Shown: piece by piece, positions 15,032 through 23,366 of the stretch
Layout of the letters: every line of letters begins with the position of its first letter
How positions within the stretch are numbered: the stretch's first letter is position 1
From: CAXMPK01 sp964195405
GTDB taxonomy: Bacteria > Actinomycetota > Acidimicrobiia > Spongiisociales > ZC4RG35
Assembly: GCA_964195405.1 (NCBI GenBank)
Contig: CAXMPK010000133.1
Coordinates: 1 to 28,545 of the forward strand
DNA length: 28,545 bases
Direction of reading: 5' to 3'
Program-made: the position numbers and the translations under genes
Notes under the pieces: model-generated
The model's database searches: none
What the model was told of the DNA's origin: nothing
Seen by the model: the letters and a program-made list of their open reading frames with translations, nothing else

Positions 15032-16215
15032 TCGAAGCCGGGGAAACCGTGCGCCAACCATGAATCGAAGGCCTCGGAGTCGGGAACGTCCTTTTTGCGC
15101 TCTGAAGCCAGCTTCATTCGATGGTTCAGGAAATCGCAATAGCCCTGGACCGGGTCATCGCCGGACCACACGTCAGCGATACGCCCGACCGTCGGTTCGA
15201 ATGCGGTGGTGAGCCATTTGAAGACGCCAACGCTCTTTTCTGTGGATGTGATGCCGCCCGACTTCGCCAGAAAGTAGCTGAGATCTCCGAGGAGAATCTT
15301 GGCCTGGTTCTCCGAGGCCAACAATCCGGTCAGTTCTCGCAGGCGGTCCGAATTGAATGTGCGGCTGCCGACGTGGGCGGTCATCCTCACCAGATTGGTG
15401 TTGCCTGAAGCCTCCAGTTCTACGTCGTGGACAGAGAACCCGAGATCATTGAGTCGTGCGATCCGTTCCCTTATCCGGTACCCCTCATCCCGTGCGATTA
15501 TCAGGTCTTTCCTGAGCTCCTCCCAGAGATCCAAATATCGCTTTTCGATATCGGTTCCGATGTCGAGGTCTGCACTATCGAGATCGAAGCCGTTCAGGGC
15601 AGCAATGTCCGCCATTTCGCCAGCGAGATTCTCTTTCATGATCTCGAGATCCTCGTTTCGCTGCCCGTCACTCAGCTCGTTGCGAATCGTGGATGTCTCA
15701 GCGTCGATCATGACAGCCTCAATGGCCCCGGCGTCGTATCGGTATAGCAAGTTCGAAAGGGAACAATCTCCCCAGAAACAACCGGCGAGATGCAGCTCTA
15801 CCAGAAGGCCCGCGACCGAGTCCAGCAATTTGTTCCGACGGGGTCCGAATCCCAATCCGCTCACCAAACGGCGGTAGGGGAAGGTGTGCTTCACATACTC
15901 CGTGATGACGGCGCCGGATTGCTCGCTGTCCGCTTCCAACCAGCCTCGGTTGACCAGGGCAACCGGAACGGCAGACCTGTGTGTCCGCGTTTCTAGCGTG
16001 CCGAGTACTTCATACTCTCGCTCGGAAACTGCCTTTGAGAGCTCCTTGATCACGTAGACACCCTCGTCGTACGCCACGAAGACCACCGGGTGTCGATGGA
16101 TTCCGGTGGGCATCTCCACGAGTCGATCGCTAGACCACTCATCCGCGGCCACTTCCCAAGGCAGGTCAAGAAAATTCGGGTGCCCGGGACGTACCACCAG
16201 TGTGGGGACAACCAT
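15028..16215 (-). CDS. DUF4032 protein with kinase-like N-terminal domain
   Basis: The 395-residue protein matches my memory of the actinobacterial DUF4032 family (opening PGHPNFLDLPWEVAADEW, then GIHRHPVVFV). The N-terminal half resembles lipopolysaccharide-kinase/APH folds: VYVIKELSK gives a possible ATP-binding Lys near 72-75, EYEVL the helix-C Glu, GDCSLSNLLYR the catalytic Asp and Asn, and MIDAET the metal Asp. The C-terminal half (EKRYLDLWEELRKD, IRERIARLNDLGFSVHDVEL) is the family-specific domain. No function has been assigned to my knowledge. I chose ATG 16215, which shares one base with the upstream ROK stop (TGATG); a TTG one codon earlier is possible. It is the second gene of a ROK-DUF4032 operon and ends tail-to-tail with the Gfo/Idh/MocA gene. 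Confidence 0.85.
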   Translation of the reverse strand: MVVPTLVVRPGHPNFLDLPWEVAADEWSSDRLVEMPTGIHRHPVVFVAYDEGVYVIKELSKAVSEREYEVLGTLETRTHRSAVPVALVNRGWLEADSEQSGAVITEYVKHTFPYRRLVSGLGFGPRRNKLLDSVAGLLVELHLAGCFWGDCSLSNLLYRYDAGAIEAVMIDAETSTIRNELSDGQRNEDLEIMKENLAGEMADIAALNGFDLDSADLDIGTDIEKRYLDLWEELRKDLIIARDEGYRIRERIARLNDLGFSVHDVELEASGNTNLVRMTAHVGSRTFNSDRLRELTGLLASENQAKILLGDLSYFLAKSGGITSTEKSVGVFKWLTTAFEPTVGRIADVWSGDDPVQGYCDFLNHRMKLASERKKDVPDSEAFDSWLAHGFPGFD

Positions 16216-17090
16216 CAAACCCCATTTGCCATGGCCATGACGAGGGCGCCCGCCAGACCTGAGTGATCTCCAAGACCAGGCGGTACCAAGTACTCGTCGA
16301 AATCAAGGATTGGGGCACCCGGGTACTCAGCAAGCTCCTCTGCTACTTGCTTCCTCAGTGCCTTGAGGAGCCCATCGATATGGCTCAAGCCACCCCCAAC
16401 CACGATTCGATCCGGCGCAGCCACATAGATCAGATTGCGCAACCCTTGAGCAACGTAGAACGCAACAAGCTCGCGAACCTCGGTCAGCGTGGATTCGGAC
16501 AGATTCTCAGGATTCGCACCAAACCGCGCCTTGATGGCCGAGCCCGAAGCCATCCCTTCGACGCAGATTCCATGGAATGGACAAACACCATCGAACGTAT
16601 CATCGGGATGGACCCTCACCACAGTGTGACCCATCTCAGGGTGCGGGCTCCCATGAATCGGGTGTCCGCCCAGGCTCAGTCCGCCACCGATACCGGTGCC
16701 GATAGTCACGTATGCAACCTGTTCGACGTCGGTTGCGTTGCCCCATTTTGCTTCGGCCATGGCCGAAGCATTGACGTCGGTCTCGATCGCCACCTGGCGC
16801 GAAGTGGCGCGTTCAACCGGACCCACGACATCGGTCCAGGACCATCCCGGCTTGGGGGTGGAGGTTATTTGGCCGTACGAAGATGACCTTGGATTGAGGT
16901 CGATCGGACCAAAGGATGCGATGCCAACCCCCGCCAGGTCCGCGCCCTCGAATACCTCGAGTAATCCACTTATCGTTTCTCGGGGAGTTGTGGTTACAAC
17001 CTTGATGGCCTTGGAAAGGTCCGCAGGCTCGTTTCCAACCACGGCAGTCGCCTTGGACCCTCCGAGCTCGATTGCGCCCCAAACGGTCAT
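16215..17090 (-). CDS. ROK-family fructokinase
   Basis: The 291-residue protein is a ROK sugar kinase that phosphorylates a hexose with ATP in the cytoplasm. N-terminal ATP motif AIELGGSKATAVVG, the glucose/fructose-site ETDVNASAMAEAKWG, the ROK signature GTGIGGGLSLGG, and the zinc site EMGHTVVRVHPDDTFDGVCPFHGICVEGMASG. The CPFHG-C-EG-ASG wording is the fructokinase branch (GmuE/ScrK-like) rather than glucokinase or NagC repressor; there is no N-terminal DNA-binding domain. ATG 17090 has no ribosome site; TAGATT ends 6 nt upstream, so it is probably leaderless. Fructose could come from sucrose cut by the GH13 enzyme, though the two are 12 kb apart. Part of the coding sequence (16749-16770) is a perfect 22-bp palindrome. 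Confidence 0.92.
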   Translation of the reverse strand: MTVWGAIELGGSKATAVVGNEPADLSKAIKVVTTTPRETISGLLEVFEGADLAGVGIASFGPIDLNPRSSSYGQITSTPKPGWSWTDVVGPVERATSRQVAIETDVNASAMAEAKWGNATDVEQVAYVTIGTGIGGGLSLGGHPIHGSPHPEMGHTVVRVHPDDTFDGVCPFHGICVEGMASGSAIKARFGANPENLSESTLTEVRELVAFYVAQGLRNLIYVAAPDRIVVGGGLSHIDGLLKALRKQVAEELAEYPGAPILDFDEYLVPPGLGDHSGLAGALVMAMANGV

Positions 17091-17096
17091 AGCCCG

Positions 17097-17102
17097 AATC
17101 TA
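17097..17102 (-). promoter_or_regulatory. -10 box (TAGATT) of a leaderless promoter for the ROK kinase
   Basis: On the minus strand TAGATT fits TANNNT and ends 6 nt before ATG 17090, the distance at which transcription would begin at or next to the start codon. The gene lacks a Shine-Dalgarno. Confidence 0.55.
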
Positions 17103-17293
17103 GATGTTTCTGACGTGCGAAACCGGTTTGGTGGTGGTTCGTCACATCAAGGAGGGCAGCTTCGCAGGACAGTCCGACACTGGTCTTAAGCTTCAAGAAT
17201 CGTCTCACGACAGTGGGAGGCCGGTGATTTTGGTGGCCGTCCAGATGGGATGATCGTCACAAGGTGGATTTCGAATCGTGACAGGAGCAGTGA

Positions 17294-17896
17294 ATGAGCG
17301 GGCAATCCTCGAGTAAGAAGGCTGACCGAAGGGCCGCGGCCGAAGCCAAGAAACGCAAAGCGCAGACCAAGCGTTATCTCATCATCGGCGGCATTGTCGT
17401 TGCTGTTGTGGCTCTGATCGGTTTCATGGTCACCCGACCGGAGCCCGACGAGCTTGCCGATGTCGAGACCTTCTCTGACTTAGGCGGCGGCCACCTGGCT
17501 GTCGGCGACCCTGAGCCGATCTACAATTCGTCACCGCCCACCAGCGGCCCACACTCCCCAAGTTCCACAGCGTGTGGCATATATGTCGAGGAGATTCCCG
17601 ATGTAGTCCAGGTTCACAATCTCGAACACGGAACCGTGGTAGTTCAGTATCAGCCCGACATCGCAAACGAGGAGCGAATTCGCATTGAGGAGTTTGCTAG
17701 GGCCCAAGGGACCCACATTCTGGTGGCGCCCAGGGGTGACTTGACTCATTTGGTGGCGGTCACAGGATGGACCAGGATGCTCCGCCTCGACAATGCGGAT
17801 CTCGAGGCGATCGGCGCCTTTTATGACCGGTATGCGCAACGTGGTCCGGAGCTTGGAGTGCCCTGTCTGTTCCAGATTGACCAGTCGCTCGGTTAG
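17294..17896 (+). CDS. DUF3105 membrane-anchored protein
   Basis: The 200-residue protein begins with a very basic segment (KKADRRAAAEAKKRKAQTKR), then one transmembrane helix (about 28-47, YLIIGGIVVAVVALIGFMV), then an extracytoplasmic domain of DUF3105 type. That domain shows YNSSPPTSGPHSPS, VHNLEHGTVVVQYQP and APRGDLTHLVAVTGWTRML, with conserved His residues that could bind metal. Function is not known. ATG 17294 has AGGAG 6 nt upstream. It stands alone: divergent from the ROK kinase across about 200 bp and convergent with the small gene at 17958. Confidence 0.88.
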   Translation: MSGQSSSKKADRRAAAEAKKRKAQTKRYLIIGGIVVAVVALIGFMVTRPEPDELADVETFSDLGGGHLAVGDPEPIYNSSPPTSGPHSPSSTACGIYVEEIPDVVQVHNLEHGTVVVQYQPDIANEERIRIEEFARAQGTHILVAPRGDLTHLVAVTGWTRMLRLDNADLEAIGAFYDRYAQRGPELGVPCLFQIDQSLG

Positions 17897-17925
17897 GCGA
17901 AGCGGATGACGCCTAGGGCTCTTAA

Positions 17926-17964
17926 CGGATAGGTGCGTAGCCGGGCCCTGTCAGATCCTATCCG
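17926..17964. terminator. Inverted repeat between convergent genes, possible bidirectional terminator
   Basis: CGGATAGG and CCTATCCG form 8-bp arms around a 23-nt loop that itself contains GGGCCC. It lies 30 nt after the DUF3105 stop and covers the stop of the minus-strand gene. No T-tract follows, so the role is uncertain. Confidence 0.35.
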
Positions 17965-18212
17965 CGGTTGGTGAGGCCGACTTCTATTGCAAAGCGGGAC
18001 TTGTCATCGACGTTGAGAATCACTTCTTCTCCCTCGGCTTTGATGTGGAAGCCGTCGGGGAGGGAGAGAACCCTGATTTCTCCTAGTGCCCAATTGGCCA
18101 CCTGGCTTGACCCGGCGGTCACCCTCATACGGTCGTCGGTCAGATCAACCTCAACACCCAGGGGGAGCCCCTGTTGGCCGATCATTCGGAGTCTTGCGTC
18201 AAACGATGTCAT
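17958..18212 (-). CDS. Small conserved hypothetical protein
   Basis: This 84-residue acidic protein begins MTSFDARLRMIGQQGLP and continues GVEVDLTDDRMRV, WALGEIRVLSLPDGFHIKAEGEEVILNVDD. It has no membrane segment or known catalytic motif; the pattern suggests a small beta-rich fold. I chose ATG 18212 because GGAGGGA lies 3-4 nt upstream, rather than an in-frame ATG at 18248. I do not recognise a function. It is downstream of the exporter/cupin operon on the same strand with an 88-bp gap and may have its own promoter. Confidence 0.75.
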   Translation of the reverse strand: MTSFDARLRMIGQQGLPLGVEVDLTDDRMRVTAGSSQVANWALGEIRVLSLPDGFHIKAEGEEVILNVDDKSRFAIEVGLTNRG

Positions 18213-18300
18213 CGTCCCTCCATATGTCAAACCCAACCCAAACATCACTCAGCGTATCCGATGGTGACGCTTGGTGGCAAATGATACCTGAGTTTTCGGC

Positions 18301-18789
18301 TCAGCTGCCTTCGAAGTATTCGACTTCCGCCGACCCATCGATCCACTTTGCCAACGGTTCGGAGTCGGTCGCCCCTGATGTGTTTGCCGCAAAGACTCCG
18401 ACGTTGCCAGAGTCGGGGTACTCGGCGATCTCCGGATCCAGCATCGTCGACATCATCACGATTCGAGCGTCATTCTCGGATCGGTTGATCACCTGGTGAG
18501 CGCCAGAGGGCCCGGTTCGAAAAATCTGGGCAGCGCCTGGGCCTGCTTCCTGTTCGCCGTCCGGCGTGCGGACCACCACATCACCTTCGAGAACGATCAG
18601 CATTTCTTCGTTGGCGTGATGGAAATGATAGGGAAAGCTTTTCTGGCCGGGCTTGATCAGATAGATGCTGGCTCCGAGCTTCTCGCCTCCAAGACGTCGT
18701 GCGAGTCGGATCCGATTCCATTGATATCCGGAATGGTCCTGTGCCCCATCCCAGTCGGTTGAGTAGACGTTCTCCATCGGAGGAACCAT
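18301..18789 (-). CDS. Cupin-domain protein
   Basis: The 162-residue protein is a single-domain cupin. Motif 1 is YHFHHANEEMLIVLEG (metal ligands His, His, Glu) and motif 2 is GPSGAHQVIN (third His). The reaction is unknown; such proteins include sugar isomerases, dioxygenases and sensors. The frame is open farther upstream (to 18987) but that part overlaps the permease gene in another frame. ATG 18789 (MVPPMENVY) is preferred because it begins 8 nt after the permease stop and follows an AGGGG ribosome site; ATG 18777 is an alternative. It is the third gene of the ATPase-permease-cupin operon. Confidence 0.88.
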   Translation of the reverse strand: MVPPMENVYSTDWDGAQDHSGYQWNRIRLARRLGGEKLGASIYLIKPGQKSFPYHFHHANEEMLIVLEGDVVVRTPDGEQEAGPGAAQIFRTGPSGAHQVINRSENDARIVMMSTMLDPEIAEYPDSGNVGVFAANTSGATDSEPLAKWIDGSAEVEYFEGS

Positions 18790-18797
18790 ACCGACCC

Positions 18798-21158
18798 CTA
18801 AACGGCCCGCTCCCTGACCACCTCGCCGACGTTGATGCGCTTGACGGCCCCGACCGCCGGGATCAATGACAGACCGGCAACAACGAGTAGCCCCACAGCA
18901 GTGAGGACAAATGTCCAGGGCCTTACCTCGGCAACAATCGGAAACTGGTCGCTCGAGAAGGAGTTCATGAAGGCGACCGCAGCCCAATAGCCGAAGACGA
19001 GGCCGGGCACGATGCCGATTGTTGTGAGCAGGAAGGTTTCGCCGGTGATCATTGACGCCACTTTTCGATGAGTCAGACCGCTGGCGCGCATCGTGGCGAA
19101 CTCGCTGACTCTTTCGGCGACGTTCACCGAGATGATATTGAAAATCAACGCGAACGCCATCGCACTCCCGAACACCAAACCCATGCCGATGAAAACATAG
19201 AAGAACAACTGAAATTGCTGGAGCAAGTTCCGCAACTCGGTTGCGTCGACCACTGCTGCAACCCCATCGATATCTCGAATCTGGTCAACCGCCAACTGCC
19301 CGGACGCTCCTGGATCGTAGATTGCCTTTACCGAGGTGAACGAGGGGAGCGCCAGCACCTCGGCGGTGACCGCATCGTTTGCCTTGTTGATGGCATCGGT
19401 CAAGGCACTTGAATCCATGTAGGAGAGCGTCGCGAGCGGCTCATCGACCAATCCCTGCACGAGGACGCTTATCTCGGTGTCGAGGTCGGAAAGCTCGATG
19501 GTCACGCGTTGCCCAACTTCCACGTCGAGCAGATCTTTCATGGCTTGTCCCAACAGGACGCCCGATGTGGGCAAACCACTGGGGAAGCCATGCACATTGG
19601 TGTTTTGCTGGTACCCCTCCACCAGCGTCGTATATGACTTGCTCCCGTTTCGGATGGTTGCACCGAGCCCGATCACCGGCTCGGCGAGCATTACGCCAGG
19701 GGTGGCTGCCACCTCTTTTACCTCCGGGTCTCCCACCGGTATTTCAAAGAAGGATTGGGCGTCTTCGATGGAGACCTCGTTGAACTGCCTGTCGAAAGCC
19801 GTCAACATCGTGTCCATCGAACCGGCCGCAGCGAGGATCATGACTGCTGAGAGGATCACACCTACCACCATCGCGACGCTTCTTCTCTTGTTCCGGCCCA
19901 CCCCGCGTAACGTCATCCGCCAGCGAACCGGGGCACGGCGCAGCGGCGGAATCAACGTCTCGAACGCTGAGCGTTTTCCCCCTTGGGCCGGCAGGTCCCC
20001 CCGCATGGCTTCGGCCGGCGGCATCGCCGCCACTGTCCGTGCAGGAGGGACAGATGCTATGGCGCCGGCTACCGCACCGAAAGTGAGGGCGAGGAGAATA
20101 GTCGGCACGTGGATGTCGGCCACGAGGTCGGGGATCCCGAAGACCCGGGTGTAGATCGCTGTCATGCCCCAACCCATGAGGCCTCCGAGAACAGCACCTA
20201 TTGCGGCTCCGACCAGTCCCACACCAACTCCGTACGATCGGTAATGCCGACTGAGCGTCTTGGCTCTGAACCCGCTGGCGCGCAGCGTTCCGATCACGCC
20301 ACGCTGGGAGTAGACGAGTCGTGTGATGACCACATAGATGGCCATCCCGGCGGCGGCGAGAAAGAGCAGCGGAAGGGCCACTGCCATTGTTTGCAGGCCG
20401 CCGATTTCCTCGTTGATGGTTGAGTTGGATGGTTGATCGGCGAGGGTCTGGATATCGGCGGCGTTCGCTGATTCAGCGGCCGACTCGACTTTGGCGTCGA
20501 CGTCCTCAACAACTACACCGTGTTGATACTCAACAAGGATCTGATTTTGGACGGCGGGCCCTTCGAGACTTTCGAGCATCGACTCGTTGGCGAAAACCAC
20601 ACCAAACGTGCCTGGTGGGGTGAAGATAGTTTGGCGGTCCTTCGCGGGCCACAGGTATTCGGGCGAAACAGCAATGCCTGTCACCGTCACCGTTTGACCC
20701 GCGATCTCAAAGGTATCTCCCAATTCGAGTGCGAAGTCGGAGGCCATGTGCTCCTCGACCATCACCCCGGTGTTGTCCTCAGGGTTGAGATAGTTGCCGT
20801 CGACGATGTCGACCTTGTTGATATCAGGTTGGTCATCGCCGGGCATCCCGATTACGCGGCCGACCAGGCTGTCACCAGCTGCCTCCATTGGAACGTCCGC
20901 CTGTCGTCTCCCGATGGCGGTGGCGACACCGTTGATTCCCATGACGGTGTCCAGAAAGCCGTCTTCGGCGCCAGTAACCGTCATGTCGGCCATGACGAGA
21001 CGGTTGTAGGAACTCTCCAGGGACGACCCAAGATTGAGGTAGGCGTTGAACATTCCGGCGAAGAGCGCCACCCCCAGAACCACCGTGACCAGGACGGCTA
21101 CGAACTGCCACTTTTGGCGTCGAATGTCGCGATTTCGCTTGAGTCCGAGGATGCTCAC
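18798..21158 (-). CDS. ABC transporter permease with two FtsX domains
   Basis: The 786-residue protein is a MacB/LolC-type membrane subunit with two FtsX repeats. Helix 1 is near 18-38 (QFVAVLVTVVLGVALFAGMF), followed by a large extracytoplasmic domain (about 40-260) and a cluster of three helices (about 265-375). A second extracytoplasmic domain (about 460-650) starts after a helix near 430-450 (RSVAMVVGVILSAVMILAAA), and the C-terminal three helices lie at about 660-775. In this class ATP hydrolysis drives mechanical extrusion of lipoproteins, peptides or drugs rather than ion flow. GTG start 21158 overlaps the ATPase stop by GTGA, so coupling is expected. The substrate is unknown; such pairs are often under control of a two-component system, but none is nearby. 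Confidence 0.92.
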   Translation of the reverse strand: MSILGLKRNRDIRRQKWQFVAVLVTVVLGVALFAGMFNAYLNLGSSLESSYNRLVMADMTVTGAEDGFLDTVMGINGVATAIGRRQADVPMEAAGDSLVGRVIGMPGDDQPDINKVDIVDGNYLNPEDNTGVMVEEHMASDFALELGDTFEIAGQTVTVTGIAVSPEYLWPAKDRQTIFTPPGTFGVVFANESMLESLEGPAVQNQILVEYQHGVVVEDVDAKVESAAESANAADIQTLADQPSNSTINEEIGGLQTMAVALPLLFLAAAGMAIYVVITRLVYSQRGVIGTLRASGFRAKTLSRHYRSYGVGVGLVGAAIGAVLGGLMGWGMTAIYTRVFGIPDLVADIHVPTILLALTFGAVAGAIASVPPARTVAAMPPAEAMRGDLPAQGGKRSAFETLIPPLRRAPVRWRMTLRGVGRNKRRSVAMVVGVILSAVMILAAAGSMDTMLTAFDRQFNEVSIEDAQSFFEIPVGDPEVKEVAATPGVMLAEPVIGLGATIRNGSKSYTTLVEGYQQNTNVHGFPSGLPTSGVLLGQAMKDLLDVEVGQRVTIELSDLDTEISVLVQGLVDEPLATLSYMDSSALTDAINKANDAVTAEVLALPSFTSVKAIYDPGASGQLAVDQIRDIDGVAAVVDATELRNLLQQFQLFFYVFIGMGLVFGSAMAFALIFNIISVNVAERVSEFATMRASGLTHRKVASMITGETFLLTTIGIVPGLVFGYWAAVAFMNSFSSDQFPIVAEVRPWTFVLTAVGLLVVAGLSLIPAVGAVKRINVGEVVRERAV

Positions 21159-21868
21159 CAGGCGACGTTCTCGGGGCTCGTTGGGTCATCGTTGAGGTGA
21201 GTGCCGACGATCATGCCGTCCCTCAGGTCGATCACGCGATTGGCGATCCGAGAAATCTCGCTGTTGTGGGTGACGACGACAATCGTTCGATCACCGCTGT
21301 CTGTTATCTCTCGCAGGAGGCTGAGCACCTGAGTTCCTGTATCGGTATCGAGTGCGCCAGTAGGTTCGTCGCAAAGCATGAGCGGCGGGTTCTTGACCAG
21401 GCCCCTGGCGATCGACACCCTCTGCTGCTCACCGCCAGACAACTGGCCCGGGAAGTGATCCTTGCGATCTCCCAGTCCCACTGACTCCAGTACCTGATCG
21501 GTTCGATCTCGGACATTGCCACCTGTGAGCTCAGCGATCAGGGCAACGTTCTCGTAGGCGGTCAACGATGGGACCAGATTGTAAAACTGAAAGATGAAAC
21601 CAACCGACTTCAGTCGATACTCGGTTCGTCCATCATCGTCGAGACCATTGAGGTGGAATCCATTGGATTCCACCTCGCCGGATGTGGGCGGCTCGAGGGC
21701 GCCGATCTGGTTGAGAAGTGTTGTTTTCCCTGATCCAGATGCCCCTTGAAGGACGACGAAGTCACCACGTGGGATCTCAAAAGACACCTCTTTGAGAGCA
21801 TGGACTTCGGTGTCGCCATCTCCATAGGTTTTGGTCAGATTGCTGGCCTTGACGGCGATTTCGTTCAT
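21155..21868 (-). CDS. ABC transporter ATPase, LolD/MacB type
   Basis: The 237-residue protein is the ATPase partner of the following FtsX permease. Walker A GASGSGKTT, Q-loop FIFQFYNLVP, signature LSGGEQQRVSIARG, Walker B LMLCDEPTGALD and the switch His in VVVTHN are all intact. The LSGGEQQRV and DEPTGALD wording is diagnostic of the LolD/MacB/FtsE branch. ATG 21868 follows a strong GGAGGAGG site. It is the first gene of an operon with the permease and cupin. Part of the coding region (21650-21676) is a perfect inverted repeat with 13-nt arms. Confidence 0.95.
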   Translation of the reverse strand: MNEIAVKASNLTKTYGDGDTEVHALKEVSFEIPRGDFVVLQGASGSGKTTLLNQIGALEPPTSGEVESNGFHLNGLDDDGRTEYRLKSVGFIFQFYNLVPSLTAYENVALIAELTGGNVRDRTDQVLESVGLGDRKDHFPGQLSGGEQQRVSIARGLVKNPPLMLCDEPTGALDTDTGTQVLSLLREITDSGDRTIVVVTHNSEISRIANRVIDLRDGMIVGTHLNDDPTSPENVAW

Positions 21869-21991
21869 GTCGGGTCCTCCTCCAGATCAGAGTCTCAAAG
21901 TCGAGTGAGGCTAGCGGTCCGTCTAGCGAGGGAGACGAGTGTCGCCGAACCTCGGGAGCCCTTAGGGTCAGGTCTAGCTCGCACCCGCCGA

Positions 21992-21997
21992 TAACCT
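21992..21997 (+). promoter_or_regulatory. -10 box (TAACCT) of a leaderless promoter
   Basis: TAACCT fits TANNNT and ends 7 nt before ATG 22005. The gene has no Shine-Dalgarno, so transcription probably begins at the start codon. Confidence 0.55.
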
Positions 21998-22004
21998 GCT
22001 TGTC

Positions 22005-23318
22005 ATGGTCGGTCGTCTCTCGATATTGGTGCTGTTCTTCTTCGCCGTTGCTGCTTGCACACCTCAGACGACAACGTCAACATCTGCCCGACCGGGGACG
22101 ACATTGCCCGGGGCAACGACAACAACGGGTGCCGAGTCCCCTTCGACCACCTTCGCTGAAACGACTACAAGTACCGCCGCTGATCTTTCAGGATTGGACG
22201 CGCCCCAAGTGGTTCGTGATCAGCTCGAGGAGCTGATCACGGATGCCCAGGAGATTCGTGGCCTGCCGTTCCTGACCCCGCCCATCATCACGATCGTCAC
22301 CAGTGCCGAACTCGAAACACGGGTGCGAGAAGCGATCGAGGAAGACGCCGACGATTTTCCCGCCGACCAGGCTCTCTACCAACTCCTTGGATTGCTGGAG
22401 CCTGAATCCGATTTAGAAGAGATCGTGCTCGATCTATACGGAGAACAGGTTGCAGGGTTTTACGACGGCGACACCGGCGAGATCGTCGTGCCCGTCCGGG
22501 AGGATGGTTTCAGCCTGCTCCAGCAGGGAACAATGGTGCATGAGCTGGTGCACGCCCTCACCGATCAGCACTTTGGGTTTGATCCGGTGTTCCAGGCAAT
22601 GGCGGAAGAGGACCGACTCGACCAGGTGACTGCCTATCAAGCCCTCATCGAAGGTGACGCAACGCTCGCCCAAGTGAAGTGGGTGCGTGGACTAAGCCAG
22701 AGTGAGCTTGGCCAGTTTGTCGCCGAGTCGCTCGATATCGACACTTCCTCGCTGGACATCGTCCCGTCTTTCCTTCGGGACTCGCTAATTTTCCCCTATG
22801 ACAGCGGTCTCGCTTTTGCTCAGGACCTCCATGACGTAGGCGGATGGTCCGAGATCAACGATGCATACGGCATTTTCCCCGATCTGCCTGGCTCCTCTGA
22901 GCAGGTGATCACACCAGGCGACTATCAGCGCGACCTGCCAATGACCGTGGCGATGCCGACTGTTGACTTGGTCGGATACAAACTCGAACGCACCTCCGTC
23001 TGGGGCGAGCAGGGTTTTCGGATCATGCTCGACCAAGTCGCCGGTGGCTCAACGAGCGCTCGGGCCGCCGACGGATGGGGCGGGGACGGGTACCACCAAT
23101 GGTTCGACGGTGCCAACGCTGCATTTCTACTGGTTTACGAGGGAGATACCGACGCGGATCTCAGAGAGCTCGAGGATGCCCTCCTCGACTTCGCGATTCA
23201 GTCTGTTCCTGAGGAGGCTTTCGTATGGGTCGATTCTCGTGACGGACAACTTTTCTTTATCGCAGCCAGCGTGGTCGAAATCGGGGAACAGATCAGGTCC
23301 TCCGTCGGTCTCGGATAG
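22005..23318 (+). CDS. Secreted lipoprotein with HExxH zinc-protease motif
   Basis: The 437-residue protein has a lipoprotein signal peptide (ILVLFFFAVAAC, Cys 18) and a Thr/Ser-rich linker (about 20-60), then a globular domain. Around 177-190 it reads MVHELVHALTDQHF, a clear HExxH zinc motif (His 179, Glu 180, His 183). IEGDAT places Glu 216 as a likely third metal ligand, in the gluzincin arrangement. YGEQVAGFYDGDTGEIVVP just before it looks like an edge strand over the active-site cleft. It would act on the outer face of the membrane; substrate unknown. The gene is single, divergent from the ABC operon, and the early coding region contains a perfect inverted repeat (22215-22241). I do not recognise a named family beyond this. 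Confidence 0.82.
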   Translation: MVGRLSILVLFFFAVAACTPQTTTSTSARPGTTLPGATTTTGAESPSTTFAETTTSTAADLSGLDAPQVVRDQLEELITDAQEIRGLPFLTPPIITIVTSAELETRVREAIEEDADDFPADQALYQLLGLLEPESDLEEIVLDLYGEQVAGFYDGDTGEIVVPVREDGFSLLQQGTMVHELVHALTDQHFGFDPVFQAMAEEDRLDQVTAYQALIEGDATLAQVKWVRGLSQSELGQFVAESLDIDTSSLDIVPSFLRDSLIFPYDSGLAFAQDLHDVGGWSEINDAYGIFPDLPGSSEQVITPGDYQRDLPMTVAMPTVDLVGYKLERTSVWGEQGFRIMLDQVAGGSTSARAADGWGGDGYHQWFDGANAAFLLVYEGDTDADLRELEDALLDFAIQSVPEEAFVWVDSRDGQLFFIAASVVEIGEQIRSSVGLG

Positions 23319-23354
23319 CCACCCATGAGTCTTCTCAACGGTCCCTGTTTCATC

Positions 23355-23360
23355 TAACTT
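23355..23360 (+). promoter_or_regulatory. -10 box (TAACTT) of a leaderless promoter
   Basis: TAACTT fits TANNNT and ends 6 nt before ATG 23367 of the DUF192 gene, which has no ribosome site. Confidence 0.55.
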
Positions 23361-23366
23361 CGTGAT

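Noticed and set aside
18790..18987. N-terminal extension of the cupin frame
   Set aside because: It is Cys/Arg-rich, overlaps the permease gene in another frame, and has no family similarity; the ribosome site favours ATG 18789.
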